Origin: Micavibrio_B sp964399985
GTDB taxonomy: Bacteria; Pseudomonadota; Alphaproteobacteria; Micavibrionales; Micavibrionaceae
Length of the DNA stretch: 64,000 nt
Reading direction: 5' to 3'
Assembly (NCBI GenBank): GCA_964399985.1
Contig: CAYNRY010000001.1
Coordinates: 682,001 to 746,000 of the forward strand
Below the pieces are notes generated by a model. It ran no database searches and had not been told where the DNA came from. It saw nothing but the letters and a program-made list of their open reading frames with translations. Position 1 is the stretch's first letter; the number at the start of each line of letters is the position of its first letter. The translations under genes and the position numbers were made by a program. Of this stretch, positions 22,434 through 32,100 are shown piece by piece.

Positions 22434-23789
22434 TTATTTTTTTATTATTTCACCTATTACTGTATTAGGTGTTCCTCTTGTTACCAAAACATCTTGAATC
22501 GTGCCATAAAATTCTTGCTGGCCGTCTACATATATCAACTGATTATATTCGGTGCGGCCGTGAAGCGTGCCTGTTTCCGGTTTGTACCCGTCAAATAGCA
22601 CTGACATGACGCGGTTGGCGCAGGATTGGTTAAAGCCTCGGGCTTGCTCAACCAATAAAGCTTGCAGGGCATTCAGACGCTCGGTTTTAACCCGTTCGGG
22701 CACCAGATTCTGCATATTAGCGGCAGGCGTGCCCGGTCGGGCCGAATATTTGAAAGAGAAGCACTGGGCATAATTAACGTCCTTGGCCAATTGCATCGTG
22801 TCTTCGAAATCCTGATCCGTTTCGCCGGGGAAGCCGACGATAAAGTCAGAGCAAAACGCCATGTCAGGTCGGGCGGTACGAAACTTTGTTATAATCTCGC
22901 GGTACCAGTCGGAGGTATGCTTACGGTTCATGACCTTAAGGATTTTATCCGAGCCGCTTTGAACGGGCAAATGAAGGAACGGCATAACCTTTGGCAGATC
23001 GCGGTGCGCGGCGATCAGTTCATCGTCAACGTCGCGCGGGTGAGACGTCATATAGCGCAGGCGCTTGATGCTGTCGATTTCAGAGAGGGCTTCGAGCAGA
23101 CGCCCCAAACTCCATGTCTTACCGTCAGGGCCTTCGCCGTGATAGCCATTAACGTTCTGGCCGAGCAAAGTCAGGTCTTGTGTCCCCATATCGGCAAGTC
23201 GTCTGGCTTCGTCCAAAATACCGGCGGCATTACGCGAGAATTCACCACCGCGCGTATAAGGAACCACGCAGAAGGTGCAGAATTTATCGCAACCTTCCTG
23301 AATCGACAGGAATGCGCTTGGGCCCTGATTTGAGCTTTCGCCCTGTAATCGGTCGAATTTCTCCTCGGTCGGGAAATCGGTGTTAATAACGCGCTCGCGC
23401 CCGTAAGCGCCGGTGATCTTGGCGATCATCTCGGGTAGCTCATGATAGACTTGCGGGCCGATCACCATGTCGACATATTTGGCGCGGTTGGTGATGACTT
23501 CGCCTTCGGCTTGTGCGACGCAGCCAGCTACGGCCAAGATCATTTGGCCGCCGTCTTTTTCCTTATCGATCTTATGCTCGCGTAAACGTCCGAGTTCCGA
23601 GAAAACCTTGTCCGTCGCTTTTTCGCGGATATGACAGGTGTTGAGGATCACCATATCGGCGCCTTCGGGGCCGTCTACGCTTTCATAGCCGAGCGGATGC
23701 AGGACGTCGGCCATCCGGCGGCTGTCATAGACATTCATCTGACAGCCCCAGGTTTTAACGAAGAGTTTTTTCTTATTGGTATTTTCCAT
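22434..23789 (-). CDS. miaB: tRNA-2-methylthio-N6-dimethylallyladenosine synthase
   Basis: MiaB is the radical-SAM methylthiotransferase that thiolates and methylates i6A37 of tRNAs. The UPF0004 N-terminal domain has three Cys for the auxiliary [4Fe-4S] cluster (KTWGCQMN near residue 15, NTCHIR near 51, VAGCVAQ near 88). The radical-SAM cluster motif CDKFCTFCVVPYTRG lies near residue 165. A TRAM domain ends the protein (about residues 385-448). The 451-aa length is normal. It lies upstream of two orphans and phoH and is divergent from the dehydrogenase gene 40 bases away. Confidence 0.96.
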   Translation of the reverse strand: MENTNKKKLFVKTWGCQMNVYDSRRMADVLHPLGYESVDGPEGADMVILNTCHIREKATDKVFSELGRLREHKIDKEKDGGQMILAVAGCVAQAEGEVITNRAKYVDMVIGPQVYHELPEMIAKITGAYGRERVINTDFPTEEKFDRLQGESSNQGPSAFLSIQEGCDKFCTFCVVPYTRGGEFSRNAAGILDEARRLADMGTQDLTLLGQNVNGYHGEGPDGKTWSLGRLLEALSEIDSIKRLRYMTSHPRDVDDELIAAHRDLPKVMPFLHLPVQSGSDKILKVMNRKHTSDWYREIITKFRTARPDMAFCSDFIVGFPGETDQDFEDTMQLAKDVNYAQCFSFKYSARPGTPAANMQNLVPERVKTERLNALQALLVEQARGFNQSCANRVMSVLFDGYKPETGTLHGRTEYNQLIYVDGQQEFYGTIQDVLVTRGTPNTVIGEIIKK

Positions 23790-23828
23790 GATTGGACGGG
23801 GTTATAAAGCATGCTAAGGCTATGTTCC

Positions 23829-24770
23829 ATGAAAAAAACTATACTAGCTCTTGGGGCTTTGTTGCCGCCGGAAATGAAAGAGGTTGAAAAGCATTTCAAT
23901 CTTCTCAAGCTCTGGAAGCAGGGCGATCCCGAAGAGGCGCTCCATGCTCATAAAAATGACATCGTCGGTATTTTGTCGACGGCAGGCGGTATGGCGGTTA
24001 CCAAAAGAATGATCGACGGCCTGCCCAATCTGGAGCTGATTGCCCAGTTCGGCGTCGGCGTCGATAATATCGATCTTGAGGCGGCAGCCGAGCGGCATGT
24101 AGCGGTGACAAATACGCCGGATGTCGTGACAAACGATACGGCTGATACCGCTTTAGGCCTTATTTTGGCGGTTTTGCGCCGGATCGTCGAGGCCGATGTG
24201 ACAGTCAGAACCGGCGGCTGGCGGCCTTTTCCCCTTGGTGCGACACTCAGCGGCAAAACTGTGGGTATTATCGGCCTTGGGCGGATCGGATCGGCGATTG
24301 CCAGACGCTGCGAAGGTTTCGAAATGAAAATCGCCTATCATGGGCGCTCCGAAAAAAAGGGCGTTTCTTATAAATACTATGCAGATCTGATAAAGATGGC
24401 CGAAAACGTCGATGTTTTGGTCGCGGCTTGTCCGGGCGGTGAGGAAACGCGTTATATTGTAAATAGCAAAGTTTTAAAAGCGCTGGGGCCGAATGGTTTC
24501 CTGATCAATATCGCGCGCGGCAGCGTTGTAAATACTGAAGACCTCTTAATAGCCTTAAGCAATCGCGAGATTGCAGGGGCAGGGCTTGATGTCTATGAAA
24601 ACGAGCCGGAGGTGCCGGAAGCCTTAAAATCCATGGACAATGTCGTTTTGTTACCCCATATAGGCACGGCAACGCTGGAAACCCGCACACTTATGGGGCA
24701 ACTGGTTCTGGCGAACATCATGGCGCATTTTGAAGGAAAAGCGCTGGTAACCCCTGTCAAGATTTCTTGA
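23829..24770 (+). CDS. D-isomer-specific 2-hydroxyacid dehydrogenase
   Basis: This is an NAD(P)H-dependent 2-hydroxyacid dehydrogenase, probably of the glyoxylate/hydroxypyruvate reductase type. The NAD-binding motif GKTVGIIGLGRIGSAIARR (GxGxxG) is near residue 143. The catalytic Arg lies in INIARGSVVN, Glu in ENEPEVP, and His in LLPHIGTATLETR. The start at 23829 (MKKTILALGALLP) is chosen over one 18 bases upstream because an AAGG site precedes it; it gives 313 aa, the family norm. Substrate preference cannot be read from sequence. It precedes the secreted-protein gene by 6 bases. Confidence 0.92.
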   Translation: MKKTILALGALLPPEMKEVEKHFNLLKLWKQGDPEEALHAHKNDIVGILSTAGGMAVTKRMIDGLPNLELIAQFGVGVDNIDLEAAAERHVAVTNTPDVVTNDTADTALGLILAVLRRIVEADVTVRTGGWRPFPLGATLSGKTVGIIGLGRIGSAIARRCEGFEMKIAYHGRSEKKGVSYKYYADLIKMAENVDVLVAACPGGEETRYIVNSKVLKALGPNGFLINIARGSVVNTEDLLIALSNREIAGAGLDVYENEPEVPEALKSMDNVVLLPHIGTATLETRTLMGQLVLANIMAHFEGKALVTPVKIS

Positions 24771-24776
24771 GGCTAT

Positions 24777-25277
24777 ATGAAGTTTTTCTTTATTTTACTG
24801 TTATTTATAACCATATCTTCACCTGCAATGGCAGGAACGCGTTTGAGCGTTGGTGCTGCCTGCTATACGCCGCTCGAAGCTGAAGCCGAACAGGGAGTTC
24901 GTATCCACTCCGAATTAATGGTAATCGCGCTGAATTGTCAGCATCTGACACCTGCAGGGCAAGAAAACCTGTATTCTCAATTCCGCAAATTTACGGCTAA
25001 AAATGCAGCGCTTTTCTCCACTTATGAAATGCTTTTAATAAATTTCTTTAAGAAAACGGGTAGTTCCAATCCGGATCTGGAAATGCATACGCTGCGGACC
25101 AATTATGCCAACCGCATTTCAAAAGACGCCGCCACTATGCGCCCTGATGCTTTCTGCAGAACCTATATGCCGCGTATTCAAAAAGCGGCGACGATGAACG
25201 AGGCTTCCTTGCATAAATGGGCATCGACATTCTTCCCTGGTTTCGGGCCGACGCGCCCCATATGCGCCAATAGGTAA
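24777..25277 (+). CDS. Secreted protein of unknown function, 166 aa
   Basis: A clear Sec signal peptide (MKFFFILLLFITISSPAMA, cleavage after residue 19) leads a small periplasmic or secreted protein. The mature part is helical and holds four Cys (residues 29, 54, 127, 163), which could form two disulfides. I do not recognise a family. A GAGG site precedes the ATG and the gene is only 6 bases after the dehydrogenase, so the two are probably cotranscribed, though a functional link is not evident. Confidence 0.8.
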   Translation: MKFFFILLLFITISSPAMAGTRLSVGAACYTPLEAEAEQGVRIHSELMVIALNCQHLTPAGQENLYSQFRKFTAKNAALFSTYEMLLINFFKKTGSSNPDLEMHTLRTNYANRISKDAATMRPDAFCRTYMPRIQKAATMNEASLHKWASTFFPGFGPTRPICANR

Positions 25278-25727
25278 ATTAAGAGAAGCTAAAGTAGTTT
25301 TATTTTCAATAGCTTGACTTAACCTCCTAGTTTGTTCTCATTTTTTTTGGTTTGTCTAACACGCCCTTTCTCTCGTGCTAGCGGGAGGGCTTTAATAGTC
25401 CGTTTTGCGGTTTTGAGAGGTGTTCTTAAACTCCATTCGGATCTTTATTTATTTTGGCATCCCCGCGAAGGCAGGGATATGTTTAAAGGTTTGATGGTGC
25501 TGGTCCCCTCTGGTTTTCCTTGGGGATTGCCGAAAGACGGCGTGGCTTTTCATGACAAAGCCTAACGCAAGAATAATGACGCGCTTTATATGAAATTTCA
25601 ATAACTAAACCTGATTCTTTAAGACATGGGGATAACCTGAAAACCTGCCTTGCCGATTCGGCAGACCTCATGCAAGTGTTCCTTTATTCAAATAACATCA
25701 TGAATATTTTTCGAGGAGCGGTCTTTA
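25278..25727 (+). other. Gene-free stretch upstream of the coiled-coil gene
   Basis: About 450 bases without a convincing gene. It contains a partial dispersed repeat (CATCCCCGCGAAGGCAGGGAT, 25461-25481) and an imperfect GC hairpin around 25371-25391. An in-frame stretch at 25332-25565 covers the repeat and lacks a ribosome site, so I do not call it. A leader for the following gene probably lies in the last 100 bases; no strong promoter stands out. Confidence 0.5.
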
Positions 25728-28700
25728 ATGGTCCAGTCGTCCCAGTCCAATTTGCGCAGCAAGCTTATGAGCGACGATTCCGTTTTGGAATTGGAAACGG
25801 AAGTGAAAGGCACTCCGGCGACCGCCCGCGTGTTTCAGGGTAAAAACCCCACATTACGCAATTGGAAAATTGCCGCGCCGGAAACCGAGTTTGCCGCAAG
25901 GTCTTCACATATCGCAAGCTTCGACGAGACAGATGAAGAAATGTCGCGCATCAAATCTGCCCATAACGACAAGTTCAATATCAATACGCCGAAATGGCTG
26001 GAGATGGTGCAATATGTATCGGTCTTCGCAACCGTTGCCTGGCTGACATATAGCTCCGTTTACTTATCGTCTATCCCGAATATCGTAGCGGATGTATTTT
26101 CATCGCCCGTTCGAACCGGCGGCGTATTGGCCGCTATTTTAGCGCCTGTTGCCATGCTTTGGCTCTGTGTCACGACATGGCAGCGCAGAAGCGATGCACA
26201 TTTATATGCCGAAGCCTTACGCCGTGAATTACAGCGTCTATTGTTTCCGACCGAAGAGCAATCCAGAGCCGTTAATCGCGATATTCAGTTACTGGTTCAG
26301 CAGGCGGTCGAAATCTCGACATCGTCCCGTGCGGCACTCAAAGCTATTCAAAAAGCACGCCAAGGTCTTCGCGCTGAAATTCGCGATTTCTCTGGTGTCA
26401 GCCAGAAAACCGAGTTTCATATCGACCGTTTGACCGATACGCTGAATAAACGTGCCGACGAGCTTTTAAAGCTTACCGACCAGATCGAGCAAAGATCGAA
26501 GAACATTCAGGAGGAAGTGAAGTCCGGCGTCGAAGTGTGGTCCGAAATTTCTTCCGAAGCACTGGAAAAAGTCGGCGAAATTCAGACCAGCTTTGATAAA
26601 TCAACTCAAACTTTCGAAAGCCAGACGATGCTGCTTAATGCGGCGTCACACAGGCTGTCCAGTGAAGCCGGAAAAATGGAAGCCGGTTTCGAAACAGGTT
26701 TTTCCAAGCTTGAAGACTTAAGCGATAAAGGTATCCAGTCTTTCGAAAAAATTACAACCAGCCTCGAGAAATTCGACGATATTTCAAAAGGAATCTTTGC
26801 CCGATCTGAATCCGTTCAGGAAAATCTGGCCAAGCAATCCGAAGCGATGAAAGAAGCGGCGGAAGACTTGAATTCGCGTGTTAACGCGCTGGATGAAGTC
26901 GGCAATACAGCCGCGCATAAACTCGGCGAAGCTTTGTCGATGGCGCTGTCGGGATCTGACTCTATCGTCTCCGCCGTTCGCCGGGCTAGAGAACAGCTTG
27001 AAAAAACAGCGGTCGATACGACGAATAAAGCAGAGGAATTGCTGGAACAGACGGATAAGCATATCGAAAATATGTCCTCGACTGCAGCGGATCGCCTGAT
27101 GAAAATTCAGGACATGATGCAGGGTTTTGACACGCGTCATAAAGATATTGCCGAAGTTCTTGAACAGTTAACCCAGCAAAACGAAAACGTGTCGGTTGTC
27201 ACCGATACGGCGCTCGACCGTCTGACCACGGCGGTTCATTTGCTCGATCAATCGGCGGAGAAAATCGATATCAAATCTGCCAAGCCTGTCACGGAAATTC
27301 GTGAAGCGACGGAGCAACTGGCCAGCCAAGTGGATCGTATCCATCAGAGCCTGCAAAGCGGGATCGCCGATATCGACGTCAATACGTCGAAAGCGCGATC
27401 TGCGGCAGAAGAGATTGCCAAATCTTTACGCGAACATACGCAGGATATGACATCCTTGTCCGGCCAAGTCGTCGGTCATGCCAAGACCATCAATAACCAG
27501 CTCGACGATCATAAAGACAAGCTATGTCGTTTCATCGAAGAAACGGAAGTCCGCATTGATGGCTTTGAAAACCGTATTGAAAACCAGCTTGGTATTTTCG
27601 TTCAAACAGTCGAAGTCGTCGAAAGCAATATCGACAGCCTGGGTAAAGGGCTTGACGAAAAAGGCCGCAAGGCGATTGACGATACGTCCGCATATGTCAA
27701 TGAACTTAAAATCATCGAGGTCGATGTTGCGGATCAATTATCCAAACTGTCGGCGCAAACCATGCAGACAAGCCTTATCATCAAGGATTATGAAACAGGC
27801 ATTCGCAAATCGGTTGAGGCAACAGAGCCCCTATATAAAAAGATGGTTGAGGACGCGCAAACTGTCGATAACCGTTTCGACCGCCTGCGAGACAGCGCCG
27901 AAGCGTCCAGCAATGATATCCTCGCGAGAATGGAAGCTTTAAGTCAAGAACTTGAAAGCCAGATCAGCAAGCTCAATTCTGAAGTTGAAGACTCCGAGCG
28001 CGGCCTGACCTCGTTGACGCAGGATATCAAAGGATCCGTCGTCGATATCGAACAATCCGCCGATCAGGCGACCGAGAAGCTCAAGCATTTGCAAACCAGC
28101 ATTCAGGGCCGTACCGAAGACCTGCAATTGCTGGCAGATCAGGCTGAGTTGAAAATCGGTAATCTGCAAAAGACTCTCGAACATAATACGTCGGAAATGC
28201 AAACTGCGCTTACGCAAGCAACTTCCAAGATGGAAGATGCAACCGCGCAGTTCGAGAAATCTTCCCATACAATTGACGAGCGTGCCGATACCAGCTCTCG
28301 CAAGATCGAGATTATGAGCAATATGTTCGTCGAGGAAGGTCATCGTCTGGCGCTGAGCGGCGAACAGACATTGCATAAAGCATCGCGCATCGTAACGTCG
28401 ATTCAGGAAGAAGGCCTAAAGCTGGCTGACAAAGCAACCGCGACATTATCCGATATCCAACGTGCCAGTGACAGCCTGTCGATCCGCGCCCGCGAGATCG
28501 ATGAGTATTCCAAGGCCGCTCTTAATAGTACGCAAAGCTATAATAGCAGCCTGAAAGAACAGGTCCGCATTATTTCCGAAAGCTCGTCCGACGTCGTTGA
28601 TACGATTGGCGATGCGCTTAACAACCTGCAAATGCAGGCGGAAGAGAGCGTGCGTCAAGGTGACAAGATGGTGGAGAAAGTCGAGAAGGCCCGCCAGAAT

Positions 28701-29246
28701 CTGGACAAGGAATCCGACCGTCTGGAGATCGTTGCCAAGAAAGCAACCGAAGCGACAGACGAAGCCGCCGCCAGATTTACGCGTCACAGCTCGTCAATCA
28801 TGAAATCGGCAGAAGATATTTCTTCCCATGCCGAGCGCATTCGGACCTTGCAAATCCGTTCCAGCCGCGAAGCCTTCCTGTCATCGGCGAAATTCATTAT
28901 CGAAAGCCTGCATTCTCTGGCCGTCGATGTGTCGCGCCATCTGGAAGACAATGTCGATGACCGTAGCTGGCGCGCATATCAAAAAGGCGATGTCTCGGTC
29001 TTTACGCGCCGCCTTGTTCAGATCTCCGACGAAGTGCCGATGGAGCGCGTCCGCCGCAAGTTCACGGAAGACGGTGAGTTCCGCAATTATACCAACCGCT
29101 ATATTCGTCAGTTCGAGGAGCTTTATGAATCCGCGCAAAGCAACGATCATGGCGAATTGTTAAGCTCGATCTTCGTTTCCAGCGATGTCGGCAAGCTTTA
29201 CCGCTTACTATGCGATATTTCAGGACGCGCGATGAAGGCTGTCTAG
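25728..29246 (+). CDS. Large membrane-anchored coiled-coil protein (TipN/GPR-like layout)
   Basis: The 1172-residue protein has an N-terminal cytoplasmic part of about 90 residues and two membrane segments (about 91-113 and 130-151). About 900 residues of nearly continuous heptad-rich coiled coil follow, dense in Glu, Lys, Ser and Ala; annotation pipelines often label such regions apolipoprotein-like. A compact C-terminal domain (about 1065-1172) begins FIIESLHSLAVDVSRHLED, with SWRAYQKGDVSVFTRRL and RYIRQFEELYES inside it. Two N-terminal TMs plus a long coiled coil match the layout of alphaproteobacterial pole proteins such as TipN and GPR. Homology is not shown by sequence here. An AGGAG site precedes the ATG. 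Confidence 0.8.
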   Translation: MVQSSQSNLRSKLMSDDSVLELETEVKGTPATARVFQGKNPTLRNWKIAAPETEFAARSSHIASFDETDEEMSRIKSAHNDKFNINTPKWLEMVQYVSVFATVAWLTYSSVYLSSIPNIVADVFSSPVRTGGVLAAILAPVAMLWLCVTTWQRRSDAHLYAEALRRELQRLLFPTEEQSRAVNRDIQLLVQQAVEISTSSRAALKAIQKARQGLRAEIRDFSGVSQKTEFHIDRLTDTLNKRADELLKLTDQIEQRSKNIQEEVKSGVEVWSEISSEALEKVGEIQTSFDKSTQTFESQTMLLNAASHRLSSEAGKMEAGFETGFSKLEDLSDKGIQSFEKITTSLEKFDDISKGIFARSESVQENLAKQSEAMKEAAEDLNSRVNALDEVGNTAAHKLGEALSMALSGSDSIVSAVRRAREQLEKTAVDTTNKAEELLEQTDKHIENMSSTAADRLMKIQDMMQGFDTRHKDIAEVLEQLTQQNENVSVVTDTALDRLTTAVHLLDQSAEKIDIKSAKPVTEIREATEQLASQVDRIHQSLQSGIADIDVNTSKARSAAEEIAKSLREHTQDMTSLSGQVVGHAKTINNQLDDHKDKLCRFIEETEVRIDGFENRIENQLGIFVQTVEVVESNIDSLGKGLDEKGRKAIDDTSAYVNELKIIEVDVADQLSKLSAQTMQTSLIIKDYETGIRKSVEATEPLYKKMVEDAQTVDNRFDRLRDSAEASSNDILARMEALSQELESQISKLNSEVEDSERGLTSLTQDIKGSVVDIEQSADQATEKLKHLQTSIQGRTEDLQLLADQAELKIGNLQKTLEHNTSEMQTALTQATSKMEDATAQFEKSSHTIDERADTSSRKIEIMSNMFVEEGHRLALSGEQTLHKASRIVTSIQEEGLKLADKATATLSDIQRASDSLSIRAREIDEYSKAALNSTQSYNSSLKEQVRIISESSSDVVDTIGDALNNLQMQAEESVRQGDKMVEKVEKARQNLDKESDRLEIVAKKATEATDEAAARFTRHSSSIMKSAEDISSHAERIRTLQIRSSREAFLSSAKFIIESLHSLAVDVSRHLEDNVDDRSWRAYQKGDVSVFTRRLVQISDEVPMERVRRKFTEDGEFRNYTNRYIRQFEELYESAQSNDHGELLSSIFVSSDVGKLYRLLCDISGRAMKAV

Positions 29247-29339
29247 GTAGTTAAAAGAGTATTAAGAACCTTATCTTTATTTTGGTAATATTCTGTTCAG
29301 TATTTTGCCTATATACTGGGTGAAATTCTGGGGACTGTA

Positions 29340-30266
29340 ATGGCCAACACTAAATTCTGTCAGGGTATCTCTGATATTTCAGATAGCTATACGGGCTTTA
29401 TCATCGACACATGGGGCGTGCTCCATGACGGTGAGGCGGCATATGAGTCTGCCATCGAATGTTTGAAAGAGCTGCGCGATCGAAAGAAATTCGTTCTCCT
29501 GTTATCCAATACCGAACAACGAGCCGAAGAAAGTGCCGTTTATCTCAAAGGCCTTGGCATTGCGCCCAATCTCTATGACAAGATTATGACCTCGGGCGAG
29601 ATGGCCTGGAAAGGGCTGACCGAGCAAAAAGACCCGAGTTTCGAAGGTCTCGGCAAGAATTGCTACCTGATCGGCGGGGCGCGGACGGAAAAATTCCTGG
29701 CGTCTGCCGGAATCAATATCGTCAAGGATCCGGCGGAAGCGGGTTTCCTGATGATTGCAGGATGGGACCAGCTTGACCCTGTGACACAAAATTACGACAC
29801 AGCTTTGCGCGAATGTGTCCGCAAGCGTATGAAAGCGATTTGTATCAATCCCGACAGCCGCGCGCTATTCGGCACCGGCTATTCGACAGGTACAGGGCAA
29901 ATCGCAAGACGTTTTCAGGAATTCGGCGGCGTGGTCCAGTTTATTGGCAAGCCGTATAAACCGATTTACCACCAATGCATCAAAATCCTGCATGAAAACG
30001 GGATTTACCCGGGACAGACCGTGATGGTGGGGGACACGATGAGCCATGATATTCTGGGCGCATCCCTTATGAACATGGATACCTGCCTGATCAAAAACGG
30101 TACGCACGGTTCTTTCTTTAAAAATGTCACGACACCGGCGGAAGTGAATAAAAAGCTCAATATGCTGATTGCCCAGTTCAATCAGGTGAAGCCGACCTAT
30201 CTGGTCGATAAGCTGAAATGGGGCCGGGCGCTGCCGGACCGCAAGCATAAGAAGCGCAAAGCCTAG
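29340..30266 (+). CDS. HAD-superfamily class IIA hydrolase (TIGR01459-like)
   Basis: This cytoplasmic haloacid-dehalogenase phosphatase has the class IIA pattern. The nucleophile motif GFIIDTWGVLHDG is near residue 20, LLLSNTEQRAEE is motif II, and the late motif MVGDTMSHDILGASLMNMDT carries the Mg-binding Asp near residue 230. IGKPYKPIYHQCIKIL supplies the motif III Lys. The order and length (308 aa) fit the family widespread in alphaproteobacteria, whose substrate is not established; NagD-like sugar phosphatase activity is possible. A basic tail (DRKHKKRKA) is unusual. It stands between the coiled-coil gene and the ABC operon. Confidence 0.9.
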   Translation: MANTKFCQGISDISDSYTGFIIDTWGVLHDGEAAYESAIECLKELRDRKKFVLLLSNTEQRAEESAVYLKGLGIAPNLYDKIMTSGEMAWKGLTEQKDPSFEGLGKNCYLIGGARTEKFLASAGINIVKDPAEAGFLMIAGWDQLDPVTQNYDTALRECVRKRMKAICINPDSRALFGTGYSTGTGQIARRFQEFGGVVQFIGKPYKPIYHQCIKILHENGIYPGQTVMVGDTMSHDILGASLMNMDTCLIKNGTHGSFFKNVTTPAEVNKKLNMLIAQFNQVKPTYLVDKLKWGRALPDRKHKKRKA

Positions 30267-30269
30267 AAA

Positions 30270-30300
30270 GCAAGATTACGGCTTTCGCAGGAATGACAGT
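30270..30300. repeat. Partial dispersed palindromic repeat
   Basis: CGGCTTTCGCAGGAATGACAG (30279-30299) matches the right arm of the CGTCATTCC repeat family. It lies between the HAD gene stop and the ABC transporter start. Confidence 0.5.
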
Positions 30301-30318
30301 GCGGTTATATTGCCTCTC

Positions 30319-32100
30319 ATGACTAAACCTGCCCAAAAATCCAGCTGGCAAATACTGAGCCGGCTTCTCAAAAAATATACGAAACCGTATCTGGGTCAGA
30401 TCGGCATCGCCATGATTTTCATGCTTACTGCCGCTGCCGCAACGGCGTCTTTTGCCAAGCTTCTCCAGCCGATCCTCGATAAGGCCATGATCGGGGTGCA
30501 GAAAAATCCCGAAACCTTAAATGTCGTCATTCCGCTTGGTCTTATGATTATGGCGTCTTTTATCGTGCGCGGGGCCGCGACCTATTTGCATACAACGCGG
30601 ATGAATAAGGTCAGCCAGTCGATCGTCGCCGATATTCAAAAAGATGTGTTTTCCCATTTCATGACTCTCGACCTGAAATTCTTTCATGACAATCCGAGCG
30701 GCCATTTAGTCAGCCGTGTCACCAACGATGTCAATGTCATGCGGGCGGCCGTGTCTGATACGATGACGGGTATCGGTAATAACCTCCTGACGCTTTTATT
30801 CCTGCTCGGCGTTATGCTGATGCAGGACTGGAAACTGACTCTCATATGTCTGACTGTTTTCCCTTTGGCTTCCGGACTTGTATATATTCTCGGAAGGCGC
30901 CTGCGCAAAATCTCCAAGAATATGCAAGCGCAAACCGCGCATTTAATGGGCGTGCTGACGCAGATTTTTCAAGGTATTCGTCAGGTCAAGGCTTTCGGTA
31001 TGGAAGATTACGAACGCCATAAGGCTGGTGTTGCCGTTATGAGCGTACGCGAGCTGAATATTAAAGCAGTGCGCGTTGGCAATCTCTCGACGCCGATCAA
31101 CGAAACGCTCGTTGGTTTTGTGACATTCGGCATTATCGTTTATGGCGGTTATCAAATCGCGCAAGGTAATCTAACCCCGGGTGGATTGATTTCTTTTATC
31201 GCGTCTTTTGGCCTGGCCTATGAGCCGATGAAGAAACTTGCCAAGCTCAATAATTCGCTGCAACTCGGACTTGGCGCGGCGGAACGGGTGCTTGAGATGC
31301 TCGATCTCAAGCCGGGTATTCTTGAAAAACCTGAAGCGAAGCTTTTACAACTCTCATTACCTGAAGTTCGTTTCGATGAAGTCTTTTTCTCTTATGAAGA
31401 GACGTCGGATAAGGCGCTGAACGGCATTTCCTTTATTGCGCCGGCTGGAAAAGTGACGGCGCTCGTTGGTCCAAGCGGCGGCGGTAAATCGACAATTCTG
31501 AATTTGCTGCTGCGCTTTTACGAACCGGATAGCGGCGCAGTGAAAATCGACGGCATTGATCTGCGCGACATTAAAATTCCATCCTTGCGTCATGAAATGG
31601 CGCTCGTCTCGCAAGATATTACGATCTTCGACGATACGCTGGCCGCCAATATCGCCTATGGCACGCAGAATGCGAGCATGGAGCAGATAGAAGAAGCGGC
31701 ACGCAAAGCTGCGGCGCATGACTTTATCACGCGCATGCCGGCAGGTTTCATGACTCTGGTCGGCGAGAACGGCGTGCGCCTGTCCGGCGGGCAGAAACAA
31801 CGCATCGCGCTTGCTCGCGCCATATTGCGTAACGCGCCAATCCTGCTGCTCGATGAAGCGACATCTGCGCTCGACAATGAATCTGAGCGGTTGATCCAGC
31901 AATCCTTGCGCGAGCTAGAGAAAGACCGCACGACGATAGTCATCGCGCACCGCCTGTCGACCATTCAAAGCGCCGACCAGATTTTGGTGCTTGATCGCGG
32001 GACAATAGCCGAGCAGGGACGTCATGATGAATTGATAGCTCAAAATGGTATCTATACGCGGATGTATAATTCGGCCAAAGCCAATGTTGAGGCAGGATGA
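30319..32100 (+). CDS. MsbA-type lipid/multidrug ABC exporter
   Basis: A half-transporter that flips lipid A or other amphiphiles across the inner membrane, fused as TM domain plus ATPase. Six hydrophobic segments lie in residues 25-310; the nucleotide-binding domain has Walker A GPSGGGKST (about 389), signature LSGGQKQRIALARA and Walker B ILLLDEATSALD, with the switch His in VIAHRLST. The ATG at 30319 is preferred over an upstream TTG. The length of 593 aa is typical. Its stop overlaps the next ATG (ATGA), placing it first in a three-gene operon with a hydrolase and a DUF192 protein. The substrate is unknown. Confidence 0.92.
   Translation: MTKPAQKSSWQILSRLLKKYTKPYLGQIGIAMIFMLTAAAATASFAKLLQPILDKAMIGVQKNPETLNVVIPLGLMIMASFIVRGAATYLHTTRMNKVSQSIVADIQKDVFSHFMTLDLKFFHDNPSGHLVSRVTNDVNVMRAAVSDTMTGIGNNLLTLLFLLGVMLMQDWKLTLICLTVFPLASGLVYILGRRLRKISKNMQAQTAHLMGVLTQIFQGIRQVKAFGMEDYERHKAGVAVMSVRELNIKAVRVGNLSTPINETLVGFVTFGIIVYGGYQIAQGNLTPGGLISFIASFGLAYEPMKKLAKLNNSLQLGLGAAERVLEMLDLKPGILEKPEAKLLQLSLPEVRFDEVFFSYEETSDKALNGISFIAPAGKVTALVGPSGGGKSTILNLLLRFYEPDSGAVKIDGIDLRDIKIPSLRHEMALVSQDITIFDDTLAANIAYGTQNASMEQIEEAARKAAAHDFITRMPAGFMTLVGENGVRLSGGQKQRIALARAILRNAPILLLDEATSALDNESERLIQQSLRELEKDRTTIVIAHRLSTIQSADQILVLDRGTIAEQGRHDELIAQNGIYTRMYNSAKANVEAG

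Noticed and set aside
25332..25565. 77-codon plus-strand reading frame.
   Set aside because: It crosses a dispersed repeat, has no ribosome site and has no protein-like composition.
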